Source: Penium margaritaceum
Taxonomy: Eukaryota; Streptophyta; Zygnematophyceae; Desmidiales; Peniaceae
Reading direction: 5' to 3'
Assembly (NCBI GenBank): GCA_023375785.1
Contig: SZWC01023118.1
Coordinates: forward strand, 7,693-29,060
Length of the DNA: 21,368 nucleotides
Numbering within the stretch: the first letter of the stretch is position 1; each line of letters opens with the position of its first letter. The notes under the pieces are model-generated. The model made no database searches. It saw nothing but the letters and a program-made list of their open reading frames with translations, and had not been told where the DNA came from. Positions 1 to 9,000 of the stretch are shown piece after piece. The translations under genes were made by a program, and so were the position numbers.

Positions 1-92
1 GGGACGGGATGGGATGGGATGGGATGGGATGGGATAGGATGGGATGGGATGGGATGGGATGGGATGGGATGAGATGGCATAGCATGGCATGG
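1..92. repeat. (GGGAT)n pentanucleotide microsatellite
   Basis: About fifteen near-perfect GGGAT units run from the window edge, with single-base variants (GGGAC, GGATA-type), and then decay into GAGAT/GGCAT variants up to about 92. The tract is truncated by the window edge, so its real length is unknown. It lies inside the inferred first intron of the minus-strand ABCB-like gene. Confidence 0.95.
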
Positions 93-100
93 AAGTAGGG

Positions 101-345
101 GTGTTAAACGGTTTCAAATCCTGCTGCTGACCCGGTTTTGGAAAGCCGTTTCGATTCGAAACCGGTTGGTTTCAGTTTTGCTAAACCGGTTTGGCGGATC
201 AGAAGAACCGTCCAGTTCAGAACCGATTTTAATTGGTTGTCTGCCTTTGGTATCAAATCAAACCGGATCGGTTAAGGTTTCGGTTTTGGCTTCCATTTCA
301 GCGATTGTAAACCGGCTGAACTGGAACCGTTTGACAGCAGATTGC
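101..345. repeat. AACCGG-rich degenerate repeat (intronic)
   Basis: The stretch is dense in AACCGGT, GGTTTCGGTTTT and related words on both strands, without a fixed period. Similar words recur at 726-803. Degenerate (A)AACCGG/GGTTCGG simple repeats are familiar in plant-lineage genomes. The small open frames across it have repeat-driven composition and are not credible genes. Confidence 0.6.
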
Positions 346-853
346 AACACTGAGCATCGCAGTCCTTCCTTCCTGCATCCCGATCCCTCCGCCCTTCTAA
401 CACCTTTTCAAGCTGAAACCTTCCGCAGCCATGCAGACCACAGCAATGTAGGTCCCCTACCCCCAACACTCCATCCAAACTCTCCTAAACCCCCAAACCT
501 CCCCCACCCACTCTCCACCTGGGGATGATGAATTGTTGGAAAAGAGAACCAAACTAAAGCTGTCTTGTAAGCCTCGTGGCATTTAACTCACGTGAAGTGA
601 GCCAAAGGTTCTGATTCAACTTCCTGACCTTTCCTTCTCCTTTTTTGGGAGTGAAATTGCTTCATAACAGCAATGTGGGGTGTGGTAGTGTTTCCTCTTT
701 GTGTTTCCGCCGGTTGTTGCTTTGCTTGTGCTTGAACTGAAACGAACCGGTTGTAGATTCGGTTCGAATTGGTTCTGCCATTGACAGTTTTGGTTCCGGT
801 TTCATGACAGCACATCACAGCACAGCACACAACACACAACAGCCGTGGCAAGC
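346..853. other. Inferred intron 1 sequence, no gene seen
   Basis: I find no exon-like segment on the minus strand resembling the next part of an ABC-B membrane domain. The stretch holds C-rich sequence around 455-525, a T-rich block around 620-660 and a second AACCGG-rich patch at 726-803. It reads as intron of the minus-strand gene, whose second exon must then lie left of the window. Confidence 0.5.
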
Positions 854-878
854 AACGCAACGCAACGCAACGCAACGC
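854..878. repeat. (AACGC)5 microsatellite beside splice donor
   Basis: Five exact AACGC units. On the minus strand this reads as GCGTT repeats beginning within the proposed donor GTGCGT at 880-875, so the start of the intron is itself made of the repeat. Confidence 0.9.
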
Positions 879-881
879 ACC
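875..881 (-). promoter_or_regulatory. Putative 5' splice donor, exon 1 (G|GTGCGT)
   Basis: On the minus strand the coding frame reaches an Ala-rich end of a membrane segment, then the last exon base G at 881 is followed by GTGCGT (880-875). The exon would end in phase 0. Beyond this point the frame turns into Cys/Arg-rich repeat translation, which supports ending the exon here. No transcript evidence is available. Confidence 0.5.
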
Positions 882-1778
882 GCAGCAGCAGCAAGGAACA
901 CAAAGCACAGCGCCAGCATCCCTCGGTCAGGAGTGGTGAGCTGCCACAGCTTCTTCAGCGCGTCCAGCGTGTCCGCCATCTGTGGACCCTCCCTCGCAGC
1001 ACCTATGTCCCACCACGACCCGCCCGGCAGCACCGACCGCACCGCACGCAGCGCCAGCCGTAGCCGAAGCACGACCAGTGCAAGCAAGCTTGACAGCCAT
1101 GGCCGCTGCTGATGCTGCTCCTGCTCAGAGGCCTGCGTCTGCTCGTCCTGTGCTCGAGGCTGCTCTACCACACTGCCATTTGCACTGGTGACTTCTGATC
1201 GAACTGCTGTGGCAGCAGCAGCGTCTGCTTCCGCGCTCGGAACAGCGAGTCCATTGCCCTTCCTGCTTTCTGCCATTTCTGAGCCCCGAATTCCATCCTC
1301 CACTGCAGCAGCAAGATCCTGGGAAGTAGGGTATCCAGTACCCTGCTCCTCCACTGCGAAGGCCACTGAATCCAGACCATCAGATCCCGCCCGAGGTGCA
1401 AAGCTGCTCGCGCCCCAACTTCCGTTGCCGTTCTCCCCCTCCCCCTCCTCCTCCTCCTCCTCCTCCTCCTCCTCGTCGTNCGGTGCTGCTGCTGCTGCCG
1501 GTCCGCCATTCAGCTCCAAGTGGGGTGCTGATTGAGCTGCCAACAGCCCTGCCCGAAACTCCGCAGCAAGAGAGACCGTCCGAGTAGTCGCTGCTGCAGA
1601 CGGCAGAATTGGCAGGCACAGCAGCCCGAGCGGTGGCGGAAGCGACAGCAGACGCGGTGGCCTGGAATGGCAGCTGGACAGCTGCCAAGGGAGTTGCTCG
1701 CCCTACTGCCATTGTCATGGCAGTAGGGAGAGAGTGGATGCTAGTTGACGTTCTGCAGGTTGGTACTCCGTGCTTCAT
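881..1778 (-). CDS. ABCB26/TAP1-like plastid ABC transporter, exon 1 (partial)
   Basis: Minus-strand first exon of about 299 codons, from ATG at 1778 (first in-frame ATG after an upstream in-frame stop) to a phase-0 donor at 881. The first 100 or so residues (frame of 1778) are rich in Ser, Ala, Thr and Arg and poor in acidic residues, like a chloroplast transit peptide. A poly-Glu tract, an acidic disordered stretch, then SVLPGGSWW, DALKKLWQLTTPDR and the start of a hydrophobic helix follow. PGGSWW plus a W-x-L-x-x-x-D-R helix start recalls plant ABC-B half-transporters of the ABCB26/TAP1 type in the plastid envelope. The N at 1480 splits the frame; without it the two parts join. The remaining membrane helices and the ATPase domain lie outside the window. 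Family assignment is from remembered motifs and is moderate. Confidence 0.5.
1446..1474. repeat. (CTC)n trinucleotide repeat encoding poly-Glu
   Basis: About ten CTC units on the plus strand are read as GAG (Glu) in the minus-strand gene. The repeat lies next to the single N at 1480, which suggests that slippage or an assembly artefact affected this place. Confidence 0.9.
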
Positions 1779-2311
1779 GGCAGCTGTAGGGTTTGGCTGC
1801 TGCCGTGGCCGAATTCGGCAGGTTATCAGCACAAAAGCGGCGGCAAGGAGCGCCTTGGATGTTCAGTTGTCGCGTTCAAGGGGAAGAAGACACGGGCTAA
1901 TGACGAGGCGATCATCACAGCGGCGTAGAAGGGTGGCAAGTATCCTCCGTTCGTCTGAGAGAGAGGAGAGCGGCTGCAAATTCGGCATTACAGGACACAC
2001 TCCTACGTGGCCAACATGCAGTCACGAAAGAACCAGGGGATCCGCGAGGACGGCGTGCCGGGTTCCATCGAACGAACGTCGGATTGTGTCACGTTCCTGA
2101 ATGACATTTCTCATTCTCCTAGCCCTTCCGCGAGGGAGTTGGTGACGCCCTACCCAGCGACTAAATTATATTCTACTCTGCCCAGCGACGTCAACATTAA
2201 TTCTGCCAAGCCCACTCCCTTCACCATGTTCGATCAGCGGCATGTGCTGCTGATTAAGTGAAGAAACATGGGGCATGTTGATCCCCATCACGACTCTCCC
2301 TCCCACACAAG
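1779..2311 (-). promoter_or_regulatory. 5' flank of the ABCB-like gene
   Basis: This stretch upstream of the minus-strand ATG has short open frames on the plus strand (for example 2007-2261) with no recognisable domain. A TATA-like word (TATAATTTA on the minus strand, about 2172-2163) could be a core promoter some 390 bases upstream of the ATG. This is only a positional guess. Confidence 0.25.
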
Positions 2312-2491
2312 AATCGCGATCGAGCGATGAGCTATTTGTTATTTTTTTCTACACACAAACCCCCTAGTTTGATTTAGGCTTTTGCATGTTTTGCGCGAGC
2401 GGAGCCCGCGCAAAACATAGAACCCTACATAAAACTAGGGGGTTTCCGTGGAAAACCAAAAAACCAAAGAGCTCATTGCTCGATCGCGATC
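2312..2491. repeat. Long quasi-palindrome (about 90-bp arms)
   Basis: The left arm (2312-2399) and the reverse complement of the right arm (2402-2491) match with scattered mismatches. The best blocks are ATCGCGATCGAGC/GCTCGATCGCGAT at the outer ends, AAACCCCCTAGTTT against AAACTAGGGGGTTT, and TTTTGCGC/GCGCAAAA near the centre. The spacer is almost nil, so it could extrude as a cruciform or fold as RNA. Confidence 0.9.
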
Positions 2492-2734
2492 CAACGAAAA
2501 CAACCGTTTTGAGATCAAGTAAAAACGCTCATTTTGTTCTTTTCTTTTACTCGCAAACTCAAATTTTTCACTTGCAAACCGTAGACAAACCCAGCCCCGA
2601 ATAACATTCAGGGTTTAAGGGTTTTTTTCGTTCGGGCTCCTACTGGGCCCAGCGGTAGCAGGGCCAAGTAGGTTCCCTTTCAACGCATGGGGAGTCTTGG
2701 ACCCCCCATGCGAACCATGCGCAAACCCACCGCA

Positions 2735-2778
2735 CGAACATTCACAAACCCCTCAAATGAGAGGTTTGTGAATGTTCG
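2735..2778. repeat. 18-bp stem-loop in repeat R_A
   Basis: CGAACATTCACAAAC at the 5' side pairs with GTTTGTGAATGTTCG at the 3' side, with a two-base bulge and a six-base loop. The same stem is kept in the right copy (10750-10763 with 10778-10791). Confidence 0.9.
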
Positions 2779-2802
2779 AAGACATCAATGACATCCGCAA
2801 TC

Positions 2803-3445
2803 AGAGAAGATGCGTACAAGCTTCCTAGCGACACAACTGTTGACGGGCGTCAGTGCCCCGTCAAACGGTGACAACAGTCACAGATCGAACACACAACGGG
2901 AAGGGTCTAGCTAGGTGACACAAGTCAGAGTGTCATAATGCTTCAATAGTATTTGCAGAGAGAAATGACAAATGACAGGTCCATGGCATAGGTACCTGCC
3001 GCGGCGCACGACGGGTGTCGCACGCGGCAGCATAAGGTATGTCCTAAAACCAGCCCAAAACCATTATTTTGGCCGTAAGTCAGCGTAGACATGTCAAAAC
3101 GCTACGCCGTCTGAACCTAGACGTGCAAAATCACAAGCCGGACGTTACAACTAGTCACATGCATGTATCCGGCATCAAACGGTGGACACACAATGCAAAA
3201 ACATGCAAATCGGGCCCACGGCCAGTCCAGCGATAAACTCCTACGTGCTGCAGAAAAACTCCAAGAGGTCCCAAGCAGCGTCCAGAGCTCTGGGACGGTC
3301 GTCGGTCAGCTCCAAGCTGATAGTCCACCACCAGACGACGCACCGGTACCACTTGGGTCCGCCTTAGTGATCTGCACGGGCATGGACATGGTCGAGTAGT
3401 CACAGTAAACTGTATGGGTCGACAGGAACGTCACAAATCACAACA
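2803..3445 (-). repeat. Copia 3' LTR
   Basis: Direct repeat of 9727-10370, about 643 bp. On the minus strand it starts TGTTGTGATTTG immediately after a polypurine tract. The other end (minus CATCTTCTCT) is not the canonical CA but is shared by both copies. It contains a GC-rich inverted repeat (TGCCGCG at about 2997 with CGCGGCA at about 3023). Confidence 0.92.
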
Positions 3446-3455
3446 CTCCCCCATG
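3446..3455 (-). other. Copia polypurine tract
   Basis: The minus strand reads CATGGGGGAG directly before the TGTTG start of the 3' LTR. This is the expected position and composition of the plus-strand DNA primer in reverse transcription. Confidence 0.8.
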
Positions 3456-3552
3456 ACCCGATGGTACACATGTCCATACACGTGTAGCACCAAAACGAGT
3501 ACAACAACAAGAGTAGAAACAGTCATGATACAGACACAGACACACCCCACAC

Positions 3553-4082
3553 TCAACCACTCTCAGGCAAGGGGCGAAGCCCAACAGAACGAATGATCAC
3601 CAAAAACTTCCTGCGTGCTAATGCCTTCGTAAAAAAGTCAGCACACTGTGGTCAGTGCCAACCCATATGACGAAGATCACTTGTGACTCCACTAGATCAT
3701 GTACAAAGTGATGCTCAAATGCAACGTCCTTCGTGCGAGCGCAAAAGACACCACAGTTCTCCGCAATAGCAAGGGCACTCTGGTTATCGCAACGAAGCAC
3801 AATGCCGGGTACTGACTCACCTAGCTCAAGGAACAGGCGCTACAGCCATACTGCCTCAACAGCTCCTACACCGAGAGCAACGTACACAACCTCCGACGAG
3901 CTACGTGCAATGCAACCATGCTTCCCGCTGCTCCAGGACACATCGGTACCACCGAGCACAAACACATAATCGGTGCGATTGCGTCCATCTAGACTCCAGG
4001 CCCAGCCGCTGCCGGTGTAGTCGTCAAGAACCACTGAACACTGCCGGCGAAAGGAGAGTCCGACGTACGGTATGGAGACCAC
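3553..4082 (-). pseudogene. Copia RNase H domain, frameshifted
   Basis: C-terminal part of copia pol. The stretch at 4082-3840 shows WSSGKHGCIARSSSE and GVGAVEAVWL, and 3800-3618 continues with CDNQSALAIAEN and a degraded RTK-x-HHFV motif, all typical of Ty1/copia RNase H. One frameshift lies near 4040 and another near 3640, where the frame changes just before the FFTKAL motif. The reading then reaches a TGA at 3555-3553, the likely original end of pol. It is separated from the 3' LTR by about 100 non-coding bases and the PPT. The product would not be functional. Confidence 0.88.
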
Positions 4083-5123
4083 GTAGCGACCACTCGCACA
4101 GTCGCACGAAGGGCTCTAGTGCGTGGAGCCTGTAAAAACTGTGCAAGGAGAATGACGGCAAAGGCGATATCGGGGCGTGTGGTAGTGGCCAGGTACATCA
4201 AGGATCCCATGAGACGGAGGTACAAGGCCACATCCACTATCTCCCCTAGCTGTGTGGGATCATCCACCTTTAGGGCATCCTGCCCATTAGCTGTGAGAGG
4301 CGTGGAGGCCGTGGGCACTGCGCAAAGGAGGTCACTAAAGCGCTCCCCCACGATGCGTGCGTATCGGGCCTGATGCAGCAGTAGTGTCCGACATCTGCAA
4401 TCTCGCACGATCTCCATACCGAGATACACCGCTGTAGGACCAAGGTCCTTCATCCTATAGGCAGTCTGGAGGACCGCCTTGGCCTCCTTCATGACCTCCT
4501 TGGAAGGAGACGCGATCAAAAGGTCGTCCACATAGACCAGGAAGGCAGTGAACCGCTCAGGCGTCCGTTGGATAAAGAGAGAGTGATCTACCTCGCTCTG
4601 TACATATCCCGCACGAGTCAGGGTGCTAGTGATCTCCTGCTTCTAACACAGAGGAGACTGCTTGAGGAACGCATTGTTCATATCCATCTTGCGCGAGCGC
4701 CAGACCTTGTCACCGTCCTCAAAGCTAAGTGGCTGAGCGACGTAAATCTCCTCATCAAGAGAGCCATGGAGGAACGCATTGTTCACATCCATCTCGTGTA
4801 GTTCCCACTCATGCTAAGCAACTACACCGAACAGAGCGTGAGGTGAGGTCATGCGGCTGACAGGGACATAGGGGCTACTGTACTTGATGCCCTTGATCTG
4901 AGAGTACCCCTTGACGACCAAGAGAGCCTTGTGGTGTTCCAGTGAGCCATCCGGCTTCACTTTCTTGTGAAAGACCCACTTGACCTGAATAGTCTTCCTC
5001 CCAGTTTGAAGGTCGACTAGCTCGTAAACTCCAAGCGCGAAGCTCATCCTTCCAGACAACACGCCAGGCTTCAGCATCCTGTGATGAGAAAGCTTCCCTC
5101 AGTTCACCCGGATTATGCGCCAT
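4083..5123 (-). pseudogene. Copia reverse transcriptase, disrupted
   Basis: RT of the copia polyprotein. The N-terminal part (5077-4814) has YELVDLQTGRKTIQVKWVF and the LLVVKGYSQIKGI motif. Motif A is MDVNNAFLHG (4792-4763). The catalytic YVDD is at 4534-4523, followed by LLIASPSKEV and the GMEIVRD block. Defects include a frameshift near 5040, a stop at about 4816 just before the motif A block, a stop near 4650, and an extra copy of the motif A coding sequence at 4689-4664 standing where the SLYGLKQ region is expected. In life it copied the element RNA into DNA in cytoplasmic particles. Confidence 0.9.
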
Positions 5124-5880
5124 AGAGGGAGAGCTCTAAGTGGCAAGTGCACACGCATCAGTGCTAGGTCTGACGACCACAAGGTCCGTTGCTGCATCAC
5201 AAACGATGTAAAACTTCTGAGTGACGAGATCGTGCCCTACATGGCACGCTGGATGTACCTCTGTGTGCTCAGTGCTGACACTCAGGCCTAGGGCATTTGT
5301 GCTGAGATCACCACTCGTGATGCTGCGAGTGGAGCGTCTGGGTATGGGACATGACACTCGCTGGACTCCGGAGTCCAATGGTCAAAGATGACCGCCGGGC
5401 TCACGTGAGTAACCTAGGCTTGAGGGACTCACCTCGGGCACAAGGACATGCACGACCACAGCTGGTGAGGGCTAAGGAAAAGGAGCAGGTGATGTCATGC
5501 GAGGAGATGCATGTGTGGGAGACACAAGACTGGGTTTGACAGTAGGAGCAGGTGAGGCAAGACCACGCACTGAGGTCGTAGTGCTGGCAGACACAAGTAC
5601 AGGATCATGGGTACCTGTGGGGTACGAGGGAAAAGGGGTAGAAGCCGGCTGTGCTCAAGAGGTCTCTGGACCGACAGCGATGATCGTTGATCATCAAGAG
5701 CCGGAGACATAGAAGTGCATGGGGCTCGATCGGACACATAAGCCAGGCGAGAGGAGTTCGCAGGCTCAGACTCCCTCTTCCGTCGAGAAGCCTCACACGT
5801 AGGAACGTGCATAACAGATGGCGATGTGATCAAGGACAAATCGCACTAGGTAAGGGACTCAAACAAAAGTGTGTCGCGGG
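5124..5880 (-). pseudogene. Copia integrase C-terminal/linker region, degraded
   Basis: This lies between the integrase core and the RT. Copia elements carry a variable, Pro/Ser-rich linker here, and the minus-strand frames have such composition (for example 5839-5495, Ser/Pro/Leu-rich), broken by several frame changes. I recognise no specific motif. The plus-strand open frames across it are shadows. Confidence 0.6.
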
Positions 5881-5882
5881 AC

Positions 5883-7015
5883 TCAACGATGCGACAACGA
5901 GCGAGGTCTCAAAAACACCAAGCCTTTGACCGTGGGGAGATGCAAACGAAGGAACACAAGCGACCCCGTGACGAGACCTTGCCCCTGCTCTTCTTGGGTG
6001 TACAACACAAAAGCCAAGGATCCCCAGACACAAGCAAAACGCAAGTCAGCACGCTGGCCAAACCAAAGCTCGTAAGGTGTAAGGTGGTCCGGAAGGGGAC
6101 CGTGCGGGAGGCGGTTCCAGACCCACGTCATGTAGGTGAATCCTTTAAAGGCAAAGGACTCTGGGAGACTACACTCAGTCCACATAGCGCGAACCGCATC
6201 CTCCATGGTAAGGTTCAAGCGCTCAGAGACACCGTTCTGATGAGGCGTAGCAAGAGCGGAGACCTGGTAAAAACCCCGTGCTTGGCGAAGAAATGGTCCA
6301 TCTCACCAAGAAACTTGCCGCCGCAATCCGAACGGAAAGTATGCAGCGTATGGCGAGATTGACGCTCAGCCATCACTTGCCAAAGTCAAACTGCGAGAGC
6401 AGCATCGCTCTTCTGGCGTAGTGTGTAAACCCATCGCATCCGGGTGAAGTCATCAGTCAGGGTCAGGACGTATCTGCCCCAATCGGACAGAGACTCGACA
6501 AGAAGAGGACCGAGAAGGTCCGAATGGACCAACTCAAGAGGGCAAAGTGCACGAGAACGGGAGTCAAGGTAGGTACAACAATGCATCTTACCTAGAGCAA
6601 AGAATAGACAATCAGTCTTGGGCGGCTTCTCGAAAGAAGTCGCACCAAGACCGAGTGCAGGCAGTGTCCGAATGAGCTTTGACACAATGTCGTAGCCCAC
6701 ATGACATACGCGATGGTGCAGCAGTTGCTGGTGCTCAGCAAAGAGAACGACAGTGAGAAAAACTCGAGCAGGAGGAGAGGGGGAGCAAGAAGGAGGAAGA
6801 GAAATCCAAGAGACACAATACAGATCATCCACAACAAAGGCACGAAGAAAACCGGTACGAGTATCAATAGCTGTCACAATCACAGAGTCTGTACTGTGCT
6901 CCTGAGAGAGTTCTATCAGTGTGTAGGCACGCACAGAAAGCAAGCTGAGCTCAAGGCCAGGCAGTAAAAGCACCTTGGAAAGATTCAAGGGGCCAGACGG
7001 ACCATCAAACCACAC
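5883..7015 (-). pseudogene. Copia integrase with GAG-pre-integrase domain, disrupted
   Basis: The order on the minus strand is a GAG-pre-integrase block with the HHR-x-CHVGYD zinc-binding start (about 6718), then HSDLLGP with the first catalytic Asp and TLTDDFTR-WVY, then a block with the second Asp (RSD-GG), then HQNGVSERLN with the catalytic Glu (about 6225), then NRLPHGPLPDHLTPYELWFG. All three D,D,E residues can be seen, but in different frames: the frame changes in the 6219-6385 interval and again inside 5883-6050. The C-terminal end runs into out-of-frame Leu/Arg-rich sequence. The role was insertion of element cDNA into the genome. Confidence 0.88.
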
Positions 7016-7266
7016 ACCCCCAACACCCTAGACTGAAAGGACTGACTAGAGCTTATGCGAACAGAGCGAACAGACGTAACAAGACCGAGAACAGTGAAGT
7101 CACTACGGCGACAGCTCATGTGATGAGTGGAACAAGAATCGATGATCCAAGTGCAACCGGGATCATGACCGGAGAACGTCATTGTACAAGGGGCAATGGA
7201 GCAATCTGCCTCAGACGGGCGCTGAGCAACAAGTGAGGAGGAACGACGAAGGGCAGAGAAGAGCAA
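6985..7266 (-). pseudogene. Copia aspartic protease remnant
   Basis: It shows CTWIIDSCSTHHMS, the copia retropepsin active site, whose usual form is D-S-G. Here the catalytic Asp (7140-7138) remains but the Gly is replaced by Cys, which should abolish activity. It overlaps in another frame with the start of the integrase piece, so a frameshift lies near 7000. It would have cleaved Gag-Pol. Confidence 0.82.
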
Positions 7267-7514
7267 CTCATGAATCCAATCGGTATTGTCAGGCTCATCG
7301 TCATCACATGCCAGCTGTTCCCCCCCACACGAGTCATCACTAGCGACAAGGAAAGACTAAAAAACAGTCTGTGAACCACCCGCTTGTGACAATACATTCC
7401 CACCTCCGTGAAAGCAAAGCGCAAGAAGATGACGGAGCTCAACGATGGTGTGGTCACGCGAGTCTGGGTCGCCAAAACTCATCGGTGAGGAAGCGGGAAC
7501 TGCTGCAGTTGTGG

Positions 7515-9000
7515 TTACCATGTGACTAGAGGCTGTGGTGCTCGACACCTAAAGGCGTTGCACGTGTGTAGCGTGAAGAGCGCCAGCGACTCGCGCTCAA
7601 TCAAGCAGCTGCTGGCACTCGGTGTGGCGATGAGCGCTTCCACAGTTGTACTAGTGGATAGTGCATCCACTACTACCGCCCGAGGACTGTTGCTGCTGCT
7701 GCGATTCCTGCTCGCCCAAACCACGCTTCTTCCTACCCTTTTCCCCATGTGTTGCGGCTACCACACCCTACATCTGAGTTGGGGTAGCTAGGGTAGAAGG
7801 GGTAGAGGAGGGCGTGCCAGAGGATGAAGAAGTAGTCTATAAAAGGGGCGTCAGTGGTGACAGAATGATCACTGCAGCAAGAGAACTCTCCTGGTGGGCT
7901 ACGGCTGCCTCGCGGGCGGAGGTATCCTGGAGGAAAAGCTGATGCGTTCAAGGGAGGAGCTGAAGTGAGGTGGAAAAGGGCTCGAGCACGGCGTCGCTGT
8001 ACCCCGAGAAGATGTATGCGTGCTCAAGACAAACTCCGATCATGAGTGTGCAAAGCGCCCAAAGTTGTGTACCTCCTAAAGTCCCAAGATGCCTGTAGAT
8101 GCCCATGACACGCCCCCGATAATCAGCTGCACACTCAGCAGGTCCCTGAAGAAGGGATTGAAACGCACGAATGTGAGTCGCGTGGGTGGCATGTGTCTCT
8201 ACAGCAAGCAGGGATAGTGCTAGCCTCTCCACGGAAAGGGCAACAGTCCACAACAGTGTCGCACGTCATGGCATCAAGGATTTTGTGCATCGCCCGAGCC
8301 GCTGTCAGCACCTGAGTGCGGTCCGTAACCTGGTACAGACTGTGATAGTAGGGCCATACCCCCTCTGAAGTGGCCCACACCTGGAAGAGAGTCTCCCAAC
8401 AATCAAAGCCGTCATTGCTGACATAGCGTGGGAGTGGTGTCTAGAAGTCCTTCGATTGCTGCGTTGTGGGGAGAGAAACCACAGGCTGAGAACGACGAGG
8501 GATGGAAAAGATGACGGAATGAGGAAAGTCGCCGAGATAGGGGTCAGGCAAGAATCAGATCTCCAGTAACAGGGAACCAGAACGCGTCTGAAGCAGGTGG
8601 AGGTGCTCCTGAAGCTCGTGAATCTCCCTCTCGTGGGTGTCATCCTCCATGCTAGGCATGTCGGGGTCCTCATCCAAAGGATCGAAAAGTGGCTGGTCCT
8701 ATCCAACTACTCTCCTGGGTGTAGATGGTGACTGCAGTGCAAAAGGTATGGCACCACCGACTCCCCTGGATGTCTGTTGTGGGGTCGTGGGCTGACCACA
8801 AATAAGATTAGTGAACAGACGGATGGCATCAGTCTAGTGCTGCTTGTGACGAGAAATCTCATCCTGCTGACTGCGCAAGTCCGCAACGGCCTGCAAGCGT
8901 GGGCTCATGACCCCTGAGGAGGAGGAAGAGGGATCTGGTGGTCCTTTGCCTTTGTCACCGGTCGAAGCCTTGTCGACGCTCAGTATGGACCGGAACGTCA
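7515..9000 (-). pseudogene. Copia gag remnant with broken zinc knuckle
   Basis: Gag region of the copia element in several frames. Near 8980-8790 the minus strand gives a Ser-rich start and a coiled-coil-like stretch (RSQQDEISRHKQ), interrupted by a stop. 8430-8270 gives a block with WETLFQVWATSEGVWPYYHS, and 8253-7948 continues it in another frame (FQSLLQGPAECAADYRGR). Near 7660-7612 a CCHC knuckle is recognisable as YNCGSAHRHTEC, but its first Cys position is a stop and one spacer residue is missing. The coat protein that packages element RNA is therefore dead. The central Gag block does not match a Gag family I can name. Confidence 0.7.

Larger units (their letters stand above)
2312..2799. 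repeat. Hairpin-dense repeat R, left copy (R_A)
   Basis: Non-coding unit with four strong inverted repeats: a long quasi-palindrome (2312-2491), a GC-rich stem 2639-2650/2661-2672, a stem 2684-2692/2704-2712, and a near-perfect stem 2735-2754/2761-2778. The part from about 2353 on recurs in direct orientation at 10371-10814 on the other side of the copia element. No open frame or known transposase terminus is visible. It could be a non-autonomous foldback/MITE-like element, a tandem repeat unit, or the remnant of an outer element. Confidence 0.75.

Noticed and set aside
1..92. (GGGAT)n as telomeric repeat
   Set aside because: The unit differs from the usual plant-type telomere repeat (TTTAGGG), degrades quickly, and sits inside a gene intron, so I treat it as a microsatellite.
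588..908. Minus-strand Cys-rich open frame of 106 codons
   Set aside because: Its Cys/Leu/Arg content comes from translating the AACGC and CAGCA repeats. It lies in the inferred intron and has no homologous motif.
2312..2799. Helitron or typical MITE identity for repeat R
   Set aside because: I see no TC start and CTRR end with a terminal hairpin, and no terminal inverted repeat spanning the whole unit. The class is left open.
3163..3403. Open frames on both strands inside the copia 3' LTR
   Set aside because: They sit within LTR sequence, and the copy at 9727-10370 does not preserve them.
6701..6967. Plus-strand Arg/Lys-rich open frame
   Set aside because: It is antisense to the GAG-pre-integrase and integrase blocks, which show clear family motifs on the minus strand.
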